Positions 1 through 7,994 of a stretch of 64,000 bases of DNA are shown here, in pieces. A model generated the notes under the pieces. It had not been told where the DNA came from. It was given only the letters and a program-made list of their open reading frames with translations, and ran no database searches. The translations under genes were made by a program, and so were the position numbers. Source of the stretch: Bog-756 sp963713625 (lineage in GTDB: Bacteria; Actinomycetota; Acidimicrobiia; Acidimicrobiales; RAAP-2); NCBI GenBank assembly GCA_963713625.1, contig CAVQMN010000006.1, positions 1-64,000 on the forward strand, given 5' to 3'. Position 1 is the stretch's first letter. The number at the start of each line of letters is the position of its first letter.

Positions 1-272
1 ATTGGTTCAAACGGCCCAAGCGGCGCAGGGGACGGTGCGTGACGGCCAGAGCACAACCGGTGGCTTGACACCCAAGGTTCACCGTCGGTTAGGCATCCTG
101 TGACGCTGCTGTGTAGTTGGCACCGTTAGACAGAGGGCTGCCTTCCGGACTGCATGCGACAACAGCGTCCGGAAGCAACATCTGGGGCGGGAGACCGTCA
201 CGCTGGTTTCGAGCTTCCTCTCGGAGCCAGTTGTGGCGAAGATCCGCAATTGGCCGACAATGGAGCTCAGAC

Positions 273-419
273 GTGGCCGAGTCGGAGGTCGAGCGCCGGC
301 AATCAGGCACGGATGACCTGTGCGCGAATCTGGACTGCCCGAAGCTCGCTCAAGTCGAATGCGCAGTATGCGGTCTGACCTACTGCTACGGGCACTCCAA
401 CCATCCTGACCACCGGTAG
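273..419 (+). CDS. Small Cys/His-rich zinc-finger-like protein (48 aa)
   Basis: The GTG at 273 is preceded by GGAG at 262-265 with a 7-nt spacer, a good ribosome binding site, which decides the start. The product ends with a compact metal-binding pattern: C-x4-C-x7-C-x2-C-x4-C-x2-H followed by two more His residues. This resembles B-box or zf-HIT-like single zinc knuckles, but I cannot assign a family. The N-terminal 16 residues are polar and charged. No neighbour suggests a role. A strong hairpin lies 65 nt downstream (485-518) and could end its transcript. The metal-binding pattern is seen; zinc binding is inferred. Confidence 0.5.
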   Translation: MAESEVERRQSGTDDLCANLDCPKLAQVECAVCGLTYCYGHSNHPDHR

Positions 420-484
420 CCACGCGCCGAACCGGGCAGGCCCACCTGATCCGCCGCTTCGAAGGTGGAATCGGCTCCTCCTCG

Positions 485-518
485 GTAGGTCCAGGTCGTG
501 CCTACGACCTGGACCTAC
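485..518 (+). terminator. Perfect 15-bp hairpin with 4-nt loop
   Basis: The arms 485-499 and 504-518 are perfect reverse complements around the loop GCCT. There is only a short TT after the stem, so it would be a U-poor terminator of the kind common in high-GC actinobacteria. It follows the small zinc-finger gene ending at 419. A binding palindrome or processed RNA structure is the alternative. Confidence 0.5.
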
Positions 519-960
519 TTCCCCGGCCAGATCCGTTCCGTGCCGGTCAATCCAGTGAGGAGGAGAGGATCCAGCCGGACATCGACCGTCGGTCCCCCGG
601 CCGCAGTCCTGTCTCAGCGGCCACGAGGCGCGCTCCTCCGGGCCGGTCCTGGTCAGTGTGGCCGTATTGGGGGCCAGGGCCTGCCTACCGGGCGGGAATC
701 CCTATCGGCTTTCTGGGATCCATCGGGTGGATTGGGGTGACGCCATGGAGGGCAGTTCCTTGAGTAAGGTGCCCGTGAAAAGGGGGGGTCCTGGATGCGG
801 GCGCAGCATGAAACGCGGTTCCGCTGCTTGCAGCGGATTGCGGTCACGAGTTTCTGTAGGGACGTCAGCGGGCGTCTGATCCAGCGTCGTTCCTACCACC
901 AGGCTGGCCCTTCTCGGGGATTGATCATTGTCCCTTCCGCCGCCCACACTGAGCTTTCAC
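519..960. other. Intergenic stretch without a recognisable gene
   Basis: No open frame here has a convincing start, codon pattern or motif. A G-rich run of seven bases lies near 782-788. I see no repeat or RNA gene. Confidence 0.4.
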
Positions 961-1530
961 ATGCCTGAAACCGACGAAGATCCAGGCTCGGTGCCTGAAC
1001 GGCAGCCAAACAACCCGGAGCCTGAAGCGCAGTCCCAGCCCACGAACCTGATGCCTGAAGAACAGTCGGCAAATGCGGAGCCTGAAGCGCAACCCACGAA
1101 GTCGCATCGGAAGGCTCGCATCATCATCGGAGCGGGCGTTGCCATCGTCATTATCGCCCTCGTCGCCGCATTTACCTCTGGGTCCAATCCGCCGAAGAAT
1201 GCCTCTGCGTCGGCCGCGACCTCAGCGAGAGCCAAGCGTGAGAGGGCAAAAATTGAGAAAGCGAGGCGTGCGGAAGAAAAGCGCGCCGTGGAAGAACGCG
1301 CGGCGAAAAGTTCAAAAACGACGCCTACGACCGCGGCCCCCAGCCCAACCACGACTGCCGCCCCTTCGGCGTCGAAATCGCATGCCGGAAGCCGTCGCCG
1401 AGAGGCTGCGCTTGGGACGGCAATTGGTAAGGCGCTGATCAAGCCCAGAACGGCCAGCCATCGCCACCAAACGCACCGGAAGCAACATCACCGTCGCCGT
1501 CAGCACCATCATCACCGTCGTCATCATTGA
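961..1530 (+). CDS. Single-pass membrane protein with charged coil and His-rich tail
   Basis: The 189-residue product starts at ATG 961; an in-frame TTG at 928 is possible. Residues 1-50 are acidic, Pro/Glu-rich and contain two near-identical copies of a PEPEAQ-type segment, visible as a DNA direct repeat near 1018-1047 and 1078-1100. Residues 52-72 form one hydrophobic membrane segment. Residues about 85-118 are rich in Ala, Arg, Lys and Glu and should form a helix or coiled coil, followed by a Thr/Pro/Ala linker. The last 25 residues hold 11 His plus many Arg. I recognise no family. A metal-binding or surface role for the His tail is possible but only inferred. Confidence 0.6.
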   Translation: MPETDEDPGSVPERQPNNPEPEAQSQPTNLMPEEQSANAEPEAQPTKSHRKARIIIGAGVAIVIIALVAAFTSGSNPPKNASASAATSARAKRERAKIEKARRAEEKRAVEERAAKSSKTTPTTAAPSPTTTAAPSASKSHAGSRRREAALGTAIGKALIKPRTASHRHQTHRKQHHRRRQHHHHRRHH

Positions 1531-1807
1531 CGGAGGCAAGCCGTCCACACCCTCACCGATGGCGACACCACGACGAGAGTCGATCCCCCAGCTTGCCGCG
1601 GCGTATCGAGCGACTGCGCCCGGGAAACTCCTCCATGCGAGGCTTTCGTCGAAGCTGCTGTGTCGACCCAATGAATCCGCACCGGTTCCCGGAGGGTCTG
1701 AGAACGGGACAGCCGGTGACAACCCAAGGTGGGCTGCCTGGTAGTCACTCGAGGCCTGTGGCCTGACGACACGTCGACAGGTTGCGATGGGTCACCCGCA
1801 CGAGCGG

Positions 1808-2776
1808 CTACCAGCCGACGGCACCAATGATCGAGCGATTCAGATGTTTCCCGGCCATGCTGCCCTCGTTCGGGGCGTCGCCTCGGCCGAAGACGGCACC
1901 CGCCGCGGTCACGATCCAATAGCCGTTGTCCTGAGCAGTCGGAAAGATGGCCGTCGTAATGTCATAACCGGCACTGTCCCGTTTCGGCAGTGATCCGAAG
2001 TCCTTGGCGTTGCCATAGTGGAAAACGCCTCCGTGCCTGAAGAGGATCCAGTAGCCCCCGCCGTTTCGGGTGCCGGCGGCCGAGGTGACAATCCCTCCTG
2101 CTCCCGGTGCGCCAAGGTAGGGGGCATCACCGAAGGCGTAGACGTGGGCTGATCTCGTGACCAGCCAGTAGCCGTTGCCATTGGCCGGCATGACCACGTG
2201 GCCCGCACCGGCGCAGCCTCCGATACCGGGACACGATCCTTCAAATGCAGCATCGCCGAAGGCAAAGACGCCACCATCAGACGCCACCAGGAAATAGCCG
2301 CCCCCGTCACGGGAGGGGACGATACCGACAACCGGTTTATTCAGTCGGGGCAGCCGCATCGCGCCTGCGGGAGCAAAACCGAGCCCGGGAAGTGAGCCAT
2401 AGAATCCCGCATCACCAAAGGCAAACACTCCGCCGTCAGTGGCCACCAGCCAGTAGCCATGATGATCCGCCGTCGGTGCGATCCCAACCACTGGGCGCTG
2501 AAGGCGAAGACCACCGGTGGAGCCGTAGAACTGGGCGGACCCGAAACTGAAGATGCCTCCGTCCCGGCCAACCAGCCAGTATCCATGGGTCTGGGAGTAG
2601 GCCGCGGCAGGGTGAATACACAGGGACCTCGGTGAGCAGGGCGTCCTGATGGCTGCGCCGGCGGAAGTGGAGATCGTCAGCGGGGCAACAAGCGTCAACG
2701 CGACGACCGCGGCACCGATCAACTTTGCCCGCCACAGCCTGTCGTTGAGCTGCGCTTTCGCGCCGGATGAGTTCAC
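1808..2776 (-). CDS. Secreted six-repeat GYWLVASDGG beta-propeller-like protein
   Basis: The GTG at 2776 is chosen because a GGGGG stretch lies just upstream and it places a signal peptide (basic start, hydrophobic core, Ala-rich cleavage region before AIRTPC) at the N terminus. The 322-residue product then carries six repeats of about 45 residues, each opening with GYWLV or a variant and continuing into DGGVFAFGDA and xFYGS. The last three repeats are degenerate (for example GYWIVTAAGA). Such repeats are common in secreted proteins of Acidimicrobiia and related actinobacteria and probably fold as propeller blades. Function is unknown; surface or adhesive roles are speculation. Confidence 0.8.
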   Translation of the reverse strand: MNSSGAKAQLNDRLWRAKLIGAAVVALTLVAPLTISTSAGAAIRTPCSPRSLCIHPAAAYSQTHGYWLVGRDGGIFSFGSAQFYGSTGGLRLQRPVVGIAPTADHHGYWLVATDGGVFAFGDAGFYGSLPGLGFAPAGAMRLPRLNKPVVGIVPSRDGGGYFLVASDGGVFAFGDAAFEGSCPGIGGCAGAGHVVMPANGNGYWLVTRSAHVYAFGDAPYLGAPGAGGIVTSAAGTRNGGGYWILFRHGGVFHYGNAKDFGSLPKRDSAGYDITTAIFPTAQDNGYWIVTAAGAVFGRGDAPNEGSMAGKHLNRSIIGAVGW

Positions 2777-3503
2777 TATGCCCCCAATCTGCCCGAAGCA
2801 CCAGCCTCGGGCCCAACACCGCAATTGTCGCGCACCCGGGTCGGGTGCGTAAACAGGGCTTCTCCCCATGGGGTCACCGATCGGAAAACGGCCGGGAAGG
2901 CAGGGGATCGCACCCCGGGTCTGCTTCTGCTGGACGTTGAGTGGCCTGGCGCCCAGGCTTGCCGGATGCACCTTCACTGGCACCGCCGCTGCTGCGCTGG
3001 GCGCCCCAGCCTCTTGTTAGGCTTCCCTAACCTTTCCGGTATCCTGGTACAGGTCAGGTCCGTCGAGTTTCTGTGCCCACGGTTGCTCTCCGGGCCTGAC
3101 CGCCCGGCATAATCCGCGCCGAACCCAATCCGTCATAGCCTTCGGAGCGCTGGGCCGGTCGAGTCGGGTTCCGCCACCTGACTCCCGGCCCAGCTCTAGC
3201 CCGTTGAGCCGGGTCCCACCACCTTCTCGAACAGTAATCCGTCGTCGCGCCGTGCGCTCAGACTGCCTGGACGGCCGCGGTCTACCGCGGCCTGGCTGGC
3301 TGCTCGACCTCAGCCGTGTGAAAAAGGACCCTCTGGAAGGGATTGGCGCAACCCACGACGACGACAACAAGTCCACAGCCTTCAGCGCCCGAAAGGGCGG
3401 ATTCATGCCATCTTTGCAACTGATCACGGTGGAAGGTGCACCGGCGACGCCCGGCAGCACGGCAGCGGTGGGCAGCGAGTAGGGCTTGAATCTACCGTCT
3501 CAC
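2777..3503. other. Intergenic region holding one copy of a dispersed repeat
   Basis: No confident gene is present. Positions 3155-3260 are one copy of the 106-bp repeat described separately. An open frame at 3204-3482 begins inside the repeat and its first 18 codons mirror a frame in the second copy, so it is treated as repeat-derived and not as a gene. Confidence 0.4.
3155..3260 (+). repeat. 106-bp dispersed repeat, copy A
   Basis: This segment is the reverse complement, with scattered mismatches, of 10532-10637. Both copies are exactly 106 bp. The left half forms a hairpin: GAGTCGGGT (3161-3169) pairs with ACCTGACTC (3176-3184). In copy A the stem extends outward with CTGGGCCGG (3150-3158) against CCGGCCCAG (3185-3193). 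The right half contains a diverged direct repeat of the left (GGGTTCCGCCACCT versus GGGTCCCACCACCT). It resembles a small non-autonomous palindromic element, but no family is recognised. Confidence 0.75.
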
Positions 3504-3768
3504 GTGGTTCCGATATTCGCCGCGAGGATCCCATCGGGACCGACCCCAAAGTCCCCTTCCAATCATTCACCCCGGGCCTTGGTTCCGCCTGACCTTCTCG
3601 ACGATCTGATCAGCTGGGGAGAGGACTTCAACCAGAACTACGAATTCCAGAAGGGCTGGCTATCTGAAGAGGCGATGCAAGTGGGCTGCCAACGCAGTCC
3701 AACTTGTAGCGAGACTCCGACCGGTACTGGCCGGGAAGGCGGAGTTGAAGTGGGCCTGTGGCCCTTAG
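3504..3768 (+). pseudogene. Frameshifted small conserved-looking protein
   Basis: From GTG 3504 one frame encodes a convincing stretch (PDLLDDLISWGEDFN, then WLSEEAMQ). At about 3678 coding character moves to the next frame, which reads KWAANAVQLVARLRPVLAG and ends at TAG 3766-3768. Removing one base near CAAG (3678-3681) joins the two into a single 88-residue protein. The Trp-spaced pattern followed by a L-V-A-R-L-R helix resembles small actinobacterial hypothetical proteins I have seen, with no known function. It could also be a sequencing indel. Confidence 0.5.
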
Positions 3769-3867
3769 CTGGGAGCCTGCAGTCCTGGAATGAACCCAAG
3801 GACTGAGCCGCATCCGTTCCGGCCGGACCGCTCTCGGTCACCGATTGTGCCCGACTGCGACGAGATG

Positions 3868-4161
3868 TCAGGATTCGGTGCCCGGGAGAAGCTTCACGTA
3901 GCAGCCAGAACACACCCACCGCTGGCGGTCCTCGGGAGCCAGGAACGCCTCGTCCTGCTTGAGCGCATTGAAGCATTCGGCACAGCGGTGGCCCTGGTCG
4001 TCGAGGGTCACCCTCAACGGGGAGTGGATTTCTCCGAAGTTCATGCTGGTCTTGTCGGCACCCCGGCACCGCATCTTGACCCAGGTCCCCGGATGCGGCC
4101 CACGGGAGCTGCGTTCCGCCACACCGGTGACCTTGGGGAACTGCGGCAACGGCCTGACCAT
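3868..4161 (-). CDS. Hypothetical small protein with CxxC pairs
   Basis: The 97-residue frame contains CAEC and CSGC about 26 residues apart near the C terminus, a spacing typical of a treble-clef or zinc-ribbon. An additional Cys lies about 27 residues before the first pair. The ATG at 4161 directly abuts a GAGGAG, which is too close for a good ribosome site, so the true start may be an internal ATG at the MRCRG segment. No family recognised. Confidence 0.4.
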   Translation of the reverse strand: MVRPLPQFPKVTGVAERSSRGPHPGTWVKMRCRGADKTSMNFGEIHSPLRVTLDDQGHRCAECFNALKQDEAFLAPEDRQRWVCSGCYVKLLPGTES

Positions 4162-4265
4162 CTCCTCACGCCGGATCAGCCGGGCGTTATCGACCGTGGC
4201 TGATCAACCAGGCACCTTGGGGACGGTCTTTGAGGCCGTCAGCGCCCTCTCGTATCGTTGATTGC

Positions 4266-5084
4266 ATGAGCGAACGATCCGAGATTCTTGGACACTACGA
4301 GACCATTCGGGAAGAGGATCGCATCAGCTCGGGACTCGGCCAACTCGAACTTCTCAGAGTTCAAGAGGTGCTCCGGCGGCACCTTCCGTCTACACCTGCA
4401 CGGGTGTTGGATGTGGGCGGCGGAACGGGAATCCACGCGTCGTGGCTTGCTGAACGTGGCGACATCGTGCATGTCATTGATCTGACTCCTCGTCATGTTG
4501 AAATGGTTAGCAGTGAGCTGGGTCACCTCGGAGTAACGGCGGAGGAGGGCGACGCGCGGGTCCTGAACGTAGTCGACGACAGTTTCGATGTAGTTCTGCT
4601 CTTTGGTCCGATGTATCACCTGACCACTGCTGAGGATCGCCAGCGGGCCCTGAGTGAGGCCGTTCGCGTGGTTCGACCGGGAGGTCTGATCGCCGTCGCT
4701 GCCATCAGTCGCTTCGCATCCCTCTTTGATGGTCTAGCCCGGGGATTCCTCTTCGATCCGGACTTCAAGAAGATTGTCGACCAAGACCTGGTCAATGGCC
4801 AACACCGCAATCCCGACAACCGTCCCCACTGGTTCACGACGGCTTACCTTCACGAACCGGAGCAGTTTCGTGGCGAACTCGAAGGAGTGGGTCTTGACGT
4901 GCTCGAGCTGGTCGGCCTGGAGGGCCTTGCTGGTTGGCTCGGCAACCTGGAGGGCAGATGGGAGACGGACGAGGGTCGCGAGAGCATTCTCTATGCCGCC
5001 CGGGCCATCGAGAGCACCCCGTCACTACTTGGCCTCAGCGCACACCTGCTCGCCATCGCTCACGCACCAAAGTTGAGTCCGTGA
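4266..5084 (+). CDS. Class I SAM-dependent methyltransferase
   Basis: The 272-residue protein has a Rossmann methyltransferase core: motif I VLDVGGGTGIHASWLAERG at residues 48-66, an acidic residue after the second strand (VIDLTPRHVE), a DSFDVVLLFGPMYHL motif IV, and the post-I AVRVVRPGGLIAV strand. This fits the Methyltransf_11/25 small-molecule type. The substrate cannot be told. ATG 4266 is chosen because the protein begins just before the first conserved helix. Its TGA overlaps the GTG of the peptidase E gene by 4 nt, so the two are probably translated together. Confidence 0.88.
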   Translation: MSERSEILGHYETIREEDRISSGLGQLELLRVQEVLRRHLPSTPARVLDVGGGTGIHASWLAERGDIVHVIDLTPRHVEMVSSELGHLGVTAEEGDARVLNVVDDSFDVVLLFGPMYHLTTAEDRQRALSEAVRVVRPGGLIAVAAISRFASLFDGLARGFLFDPDFKKIVDQDLVNGQHRNPDNRPHWFTTAYLHEPEQFRGELEGVGLDVLELVGLEGLAGWLGNLEGRWETDEGRESILYAARAIESTPSLLGLSAHLLAIAHAPKLSP

Positions 5085-5713
5085 AGCTCTACCTCAGCTC
5101 CTACCGCATCGGCACCGATCGCAACGCCTTGTCCGAGTTGATCGGACCACCTGGGCGAGCCGGAATCGTCTTCAATGCCCTTGACGGTTTTGCTGATCGG
5201 CAACGTATCTCTTCCCGGGAATGGGACGACCCGAGGACTCTCGGCTTCGAATGTGAGGAACTGGATCTTCGTTCATACTTCGATGATCTGGAGGGCCTCA
5301 GCGACCGCCTCAGCCATTTGCAGTTCCTTTGGGTGGTAGGCGGGAACACCTTTGTGCTGGCACGAGCGATGGCGCAGACCGGACCGGCAGACGCCCTCCA
5401 TGGGCCGCTGTCGGAAGGTCGGCTGGTCTATGGTGGGTACAGCGCTGGTTCCTGTGTGGCCACCCCCGATCTCGAAGGCATCCACCTGATGGATGACCCC
5501 TCGGTCATTCCTCAGGGGTATTCGGAACATGTCACTCCACAGACCCTCCGCCTGGTGCCGTGGCGGATCGTTCCTCACTGGCGGTCGGACCATCCCGAGA
5601 GTGCCGACGCCGAAAAGGCCGTTGAGTATCTCCGTCAATCAGGCTTGGATTTCCGTACATTGCGTGACGGGGAGGCTTTGATAGTCGCGAATGGGGAGAC
5701 TCGGGTCGTATGA
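5081..5713 (+). CDS. Peptidase E-like serine peptidase (family S51)
   Basis: The GTG at 5081 overlaps the methyltransferase stop (GTGA). The 210-residue product matches the S51 fold: VGGNTFVLAR near residues 86-95 and GGYSAGS at 118-124, where Ser121 is the expected nucleophile, followed by the HW segment near residue 165. Family members hydrolyse Asp-X dipeptides or cyanophycin fragments in the cytoplasm. No signal peptide is present. Pairing with a methyltransferase does not indicate a specific pathway. Confidence 0.85.
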   Translation: MKLYLSSYRIGTDRNALSELIGPPGRAGIVFNALDGFADRQRISSREWDDPRTLGFECEELDLRSYFDDLEGLSDRLSHLQFLWVVGGNTFVLARAMAQTGPADALHGPLSEGRLVYGGYSAGSCVATPDLEGIHLMDDPSVIPQGYSEHVTPQTLRLVPWRIVPHWRSDHPESADAEKAVEYLRQSGLDFRTLRDGEALIVANGETRVV

Positions 5714-5743
5714 CGGGGTGCCCCTGATCCCGGATGAGTGGCT

Positions 5744-6163
5744 TTACCCGCCGGGACGGCCCACAAATGACCCGCCGCCCGACAGCGAGGCACACGCCAT
5801 CCGAATCCGGACTGTGGAAGTCTGGGAGCGGGCCACGTTGATCATGTTGGGGATTGCGCAGAAGGAGGACCCGACGAGAGGTGCGACGTCCCTGACCGCC
5901 CACCTACCTGCGGGAACCCGAAGCGTGAAGGCACCTTTTGACGACACCTTGACCGTTCTCGTCGTTCCCGCCTGGGATCGGATTGTCAACGTCGTGTTGG
6001 GAATCGGTATCGGTGGCGTCCTCTCCAGGACCACGACTCCGCTAATCCTGCCCGTGTCGTCCCCGACCTCGTGGGAAGTGCTGTCCGCGTGTGGGGAGGA
6101 TGAGCACCCAGCCCCGAGACAAATGACCCCGAGAAGAACCAGGCCCGACCACTTCCACTGCAC
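5744..6163 (-). CDS. Small lipoprotein with carboxypeptidase-regulatory-like domain
   Basis: The N terminus has a short hydrophobic segment ending in the lipobox LGAGC, with Cys20 as the predicted lipidation site. After a Ser/Thr-rich linker, residues about 38-100 form a single beta-sandwich-like unit (GRISGVVVLE, then GAFTLRVPAGRWAV), typical of CarboxypepD_reg-like or transthyretin-like folds. The GTG start at 6163 lacks a clear ribosome site. It converges on the peptidase E gene, 30 nt away. Role unknown. Confidence 0.7.
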   Translation of the reverse strand: MQWKWSGLVLLGVICLGAGCSSSPHADSTSHEVGDDTGRISGVVVLERTPPIPIPNTTLTIRSQAGTTRTVKVSSKGAFTLRVPAGRWAVRDVAPLVGSSFCAIPNMINVARSQTSTVRIRMACASLSGGGSFVGRPGG

Positions 6164-6441
6164 GGGATCAGTTTGTCACGATCGCTGGCCGATGATGTCC
6201 TCATCAAATGCCTCACACGCGCGTTGAGCCGGCAACATCGACTCCGGGGGTGTTGCCAAAACCCCAATGGTCGGCGTTGTCCAGGCCCCGATGCTTGCTC
6301 ATCGCCGACTGACCTGCACCGGCACCTTGGAGGCAACGGCTCGGTGTCAGTTGGCTGGTCATTCTTGAGAAAATGAAAAATGTGGGATACCGCAACCCCC
6401 ATCGTCAAAATTCCCGGTTGCGGCAGGGTGGCTGGCGTCGG

Positions 6442-6780
6442 TCACGGCGACGTCAGGTAGTGCTGCAGGGCGTCGAGGCGATCGTCCCAGGCGTGGGCGA
6501 GAGCGGCGAGATACTGCTGGGCGACCTGCACGGGTGCTGACCTCAGGCGGTAGCGCACCCGGCGGCGTTCGCCGGGCTCGGGAGAAATGAGGCCAGCGTC
6601 GGCCATGATGCCGAGGTGCTTGGCGATGGCTTGTCTGGTGATCGGGAGTCGGGCGGCAAGATCGGTCGCTGTCGACGGACCGTCTGTGGCAAGAGTAGCG
6701 AGGATGGCCCGGCGAGTCGGGTCGGCAAGCGCGACGAAGACCAGCTCGGCGACAGCCTCGATGTCAGGCTCCATCGACAT
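6442..6780 (-). CDS. ArsR-family winged-helix repressor
   Basis: A 112-residue helix-turn-helix protein: ADPTRRAILATLA at the N terminus, then TATDLAARLPITRQAIAKHL as the recognition helices, and GERRRVRYRL as the wing. There are no Cys residues of the classical metal sites. The start overlaps the preceding START-domain gene by 17 nt. ArsR/START-domain pairs are common; the repressor usually controls its own operon. The palindrome at 7794-7834 over the operon promoter is its likely target. Confidence 0.88.
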   Translation of the reverse strand: MSMEPDIEAVAELVFVALADPTRRAILATLATDGPSTATDLAARLPITRQAIAKHLGIMADAGLISPEPGERRRVRYRLRSAPVQVAQQYLAALAHAWDDRLDALQHYLTSP

Positions 6781-7195
6781 GCACGGCCAGCTCTGACAGC
6801 TCGCGCGACCAGCCCTCACTGTGGGAGTCATAGGTGTCCCGTCGGGTGTCGACGGGGAGCTGGGCGAAGCCGGTCTCGACCAGGCGCAGCAGGGTGCCGT
6901 CTCCGTCGGACTCGAGGGTGAACTCGACGTAGGTGCGGCGAGGGTCGGACTCGGGCAGGTCAGGCAGACGCCACGTGTATGCGAACACCGTGGGCTCCTC
7001 GATACGCTCAATCCGCATGTCAACTGTCATGCCCCCTGCGAAGGTCATCGTGGCCGCCCCACCGGGGCGGAGGTCGATGGTCGCCCGCTCGCCGAACCAC
7101 GCGCCGAGACCCTCTGCGGTGGTGAGCGCCTTCCACACTTCGCCTGGCGCACGGTTCAAGGACACCGTCCGTTCGATGCGGTCGGGGAACGCCAT
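6764..7195 (-). CDS. SRPBCC (AHSA1/START-like) domain protein
   Basis: The 143-residue protein has the helix-grip signature: NRAPGEVWKALTTAEGLGAWFG at the start, the RPGGAATMTF strand, and the C-terminal helix SEGWSRELSEL. Family members bind hydrophobic ligands or act as Aha1-like proteins; ligand unknown. GGAGG lies 6 nt before ATG 7195. It is the middle gene of the operon 7768-6442 and overlaps the ArsR gene. Confidence 0.87.
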   Translation of the reverse strand: MAFPDRIERTVSLNRAPGEVWKALTTAEGLGAWFGERATIDLRPGGAATMTFAGGMTVDMRIERIEEPTVFAYTWRLPDLPESDPRRTYVEFTLESDGDGTLLRLVETGFAQLPVDTRRDTYDSHSEGWSRELSELAVHVDGA

Positions 7196-7291
7196 GACTT
7201 CCTCCTTTGCCGTGATTACGAATTTTGCCGAACGTCAGTCGCTTACCCAGGGACTGCCCGGTCATGGGTGATAGTCCCCCGGGGAGCAGGA

Positions 7292-7768
7292 TCAGCCGTT
7301 TTCGGCGGCTCTGCGGGCGAGGTCACGAGGACTGCGGTTGGGAGCACCCGTGCCTCCCTCGGCCAGCTCGCGCAGACTGGTCCCGACAAAATGATCCCAG
7401 CTGCGGCTGCACATGTCCTTGCACTCGAGCCGGTCGTCCAGGCCGCGGTGCTCGAAGATGAGCTCGCAGGAACCGTTGTCGATCGGCGTGATGGTGAACG
7501 TCGGCTGGGTACCCACCCAGTCCTCCATGAATGTGCACTCGGTCACGGTCCAGCGAACGGTCGTCGGGTGGGTTGCCTCGTCCACGTGGATGAGAAGTGG
7601 GCGCTGATCCGCGACCATGGGGAATTGCAGTTCGCCGTCGGTCATGCCCGACCCTGTCACCTGGCTCCACCAGGCGGTGAGCGCATCGGTGGAAGTGATG
7701 GCGTCGAAGACGACACCTGCTCGGGCATTGATCCGGACGCTGATGCGGTAGTCGGTGCTGGTGGTCAT
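7292..7768 (-). CDS. SRPBCC (AHSA1/START-like) domain protein
   Basis: This 158-residue protein also shows the helix-grip pattern (ARAGVVFDAITSTDALTAWW, later SWDHFVGTSLRELAEGG). It differs enough from its neighbour to be an ancient paralogue and not a recent duplicate. ATG 7768 follows AAGGAGG with a 6-7-nt spacer. It is the first gene of the three-gene operon, directly behind the promoter at 7811-7839. Ligand unknown. Confidence 0.87.
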   Translation of the reverse strand: MTTSTDYRISVRINARAGVVFDAITSTDALTAWWSQVTGSGMTDGELQFPMVADQRPLLIHVDEATHPTTVRWTVTECTFMEDWVGTQPTFTITPIDNGSCELIFEHRGLDDRLECKDMCSRSWDHFVGTSLRELAEGGTGAPNRSPRDLARRAAENG

Positions 7769-7793
7769 TGAGGGTCCTCCTTGAGGAACAGTG

Positions 7794-7839
7794 GCAACCT
7801 ACTGATTGCTATGGTATGGCAACCAGTAGGTTGCGTCAA
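7794..7839 (-). promoter_or_regulatory. Promoter with overlapping 11-bp palindrome, START/ArsR operon
   Basis: On the minus strand TTGACG (7839-7834) and TACCAT (7816-7811) are separated by 17 nt, a good sigma-70-type promoter. GCAACCTACTG (7794-7804) and its perfect reverse complement (7824-7834) flank a 19-nt centre covering the -10 region. The layout fits an ArsR operator that blocks polymerase. The promoter is seen; the regulator assignment is inferred from the operon. Confidence 0.65.
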
Positions 7840-7841
7840 GG

Positions 7842-7860
7842 GGCTCGACATCGCCGAGCC
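7842..7860 (-). terminator. Possible hairpin between carotenoid oxygenase and START operon
   Basis: GGCTCG (7842-7847) pairs with CGAGCC (7855-7860) around 7 nt. It lies after the oxygenase gene and immediately before the next promoter. No U-run follows, so support is weak. Confidence 0.3.
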
Positions 7861-7994
7861 GAAGCTTCAGTCCGCTTCGAAGACCGAAGGAGAGATTTCT
7901 CAGGTCGTTCTCCCGACGGAGCGACAGATCAGGAGCCGGTTCCGCGACATCTAGGACGACGCAACAATCGAACCCGCCCCCGCCCCACCGCCGG

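Noticed and set aside
64..97. TTGACA-like -35 near the left edge
   Set aside because: No acceptable -10 at 16-18 nt and no gene start at the right distance.
3204..3482. Open frame of 92 codons starting in repeat copy A
   Set aside because: Its N-terminal similarity to a frame near 10600 is explained by the DNA repeat; the remainder shows no domain.
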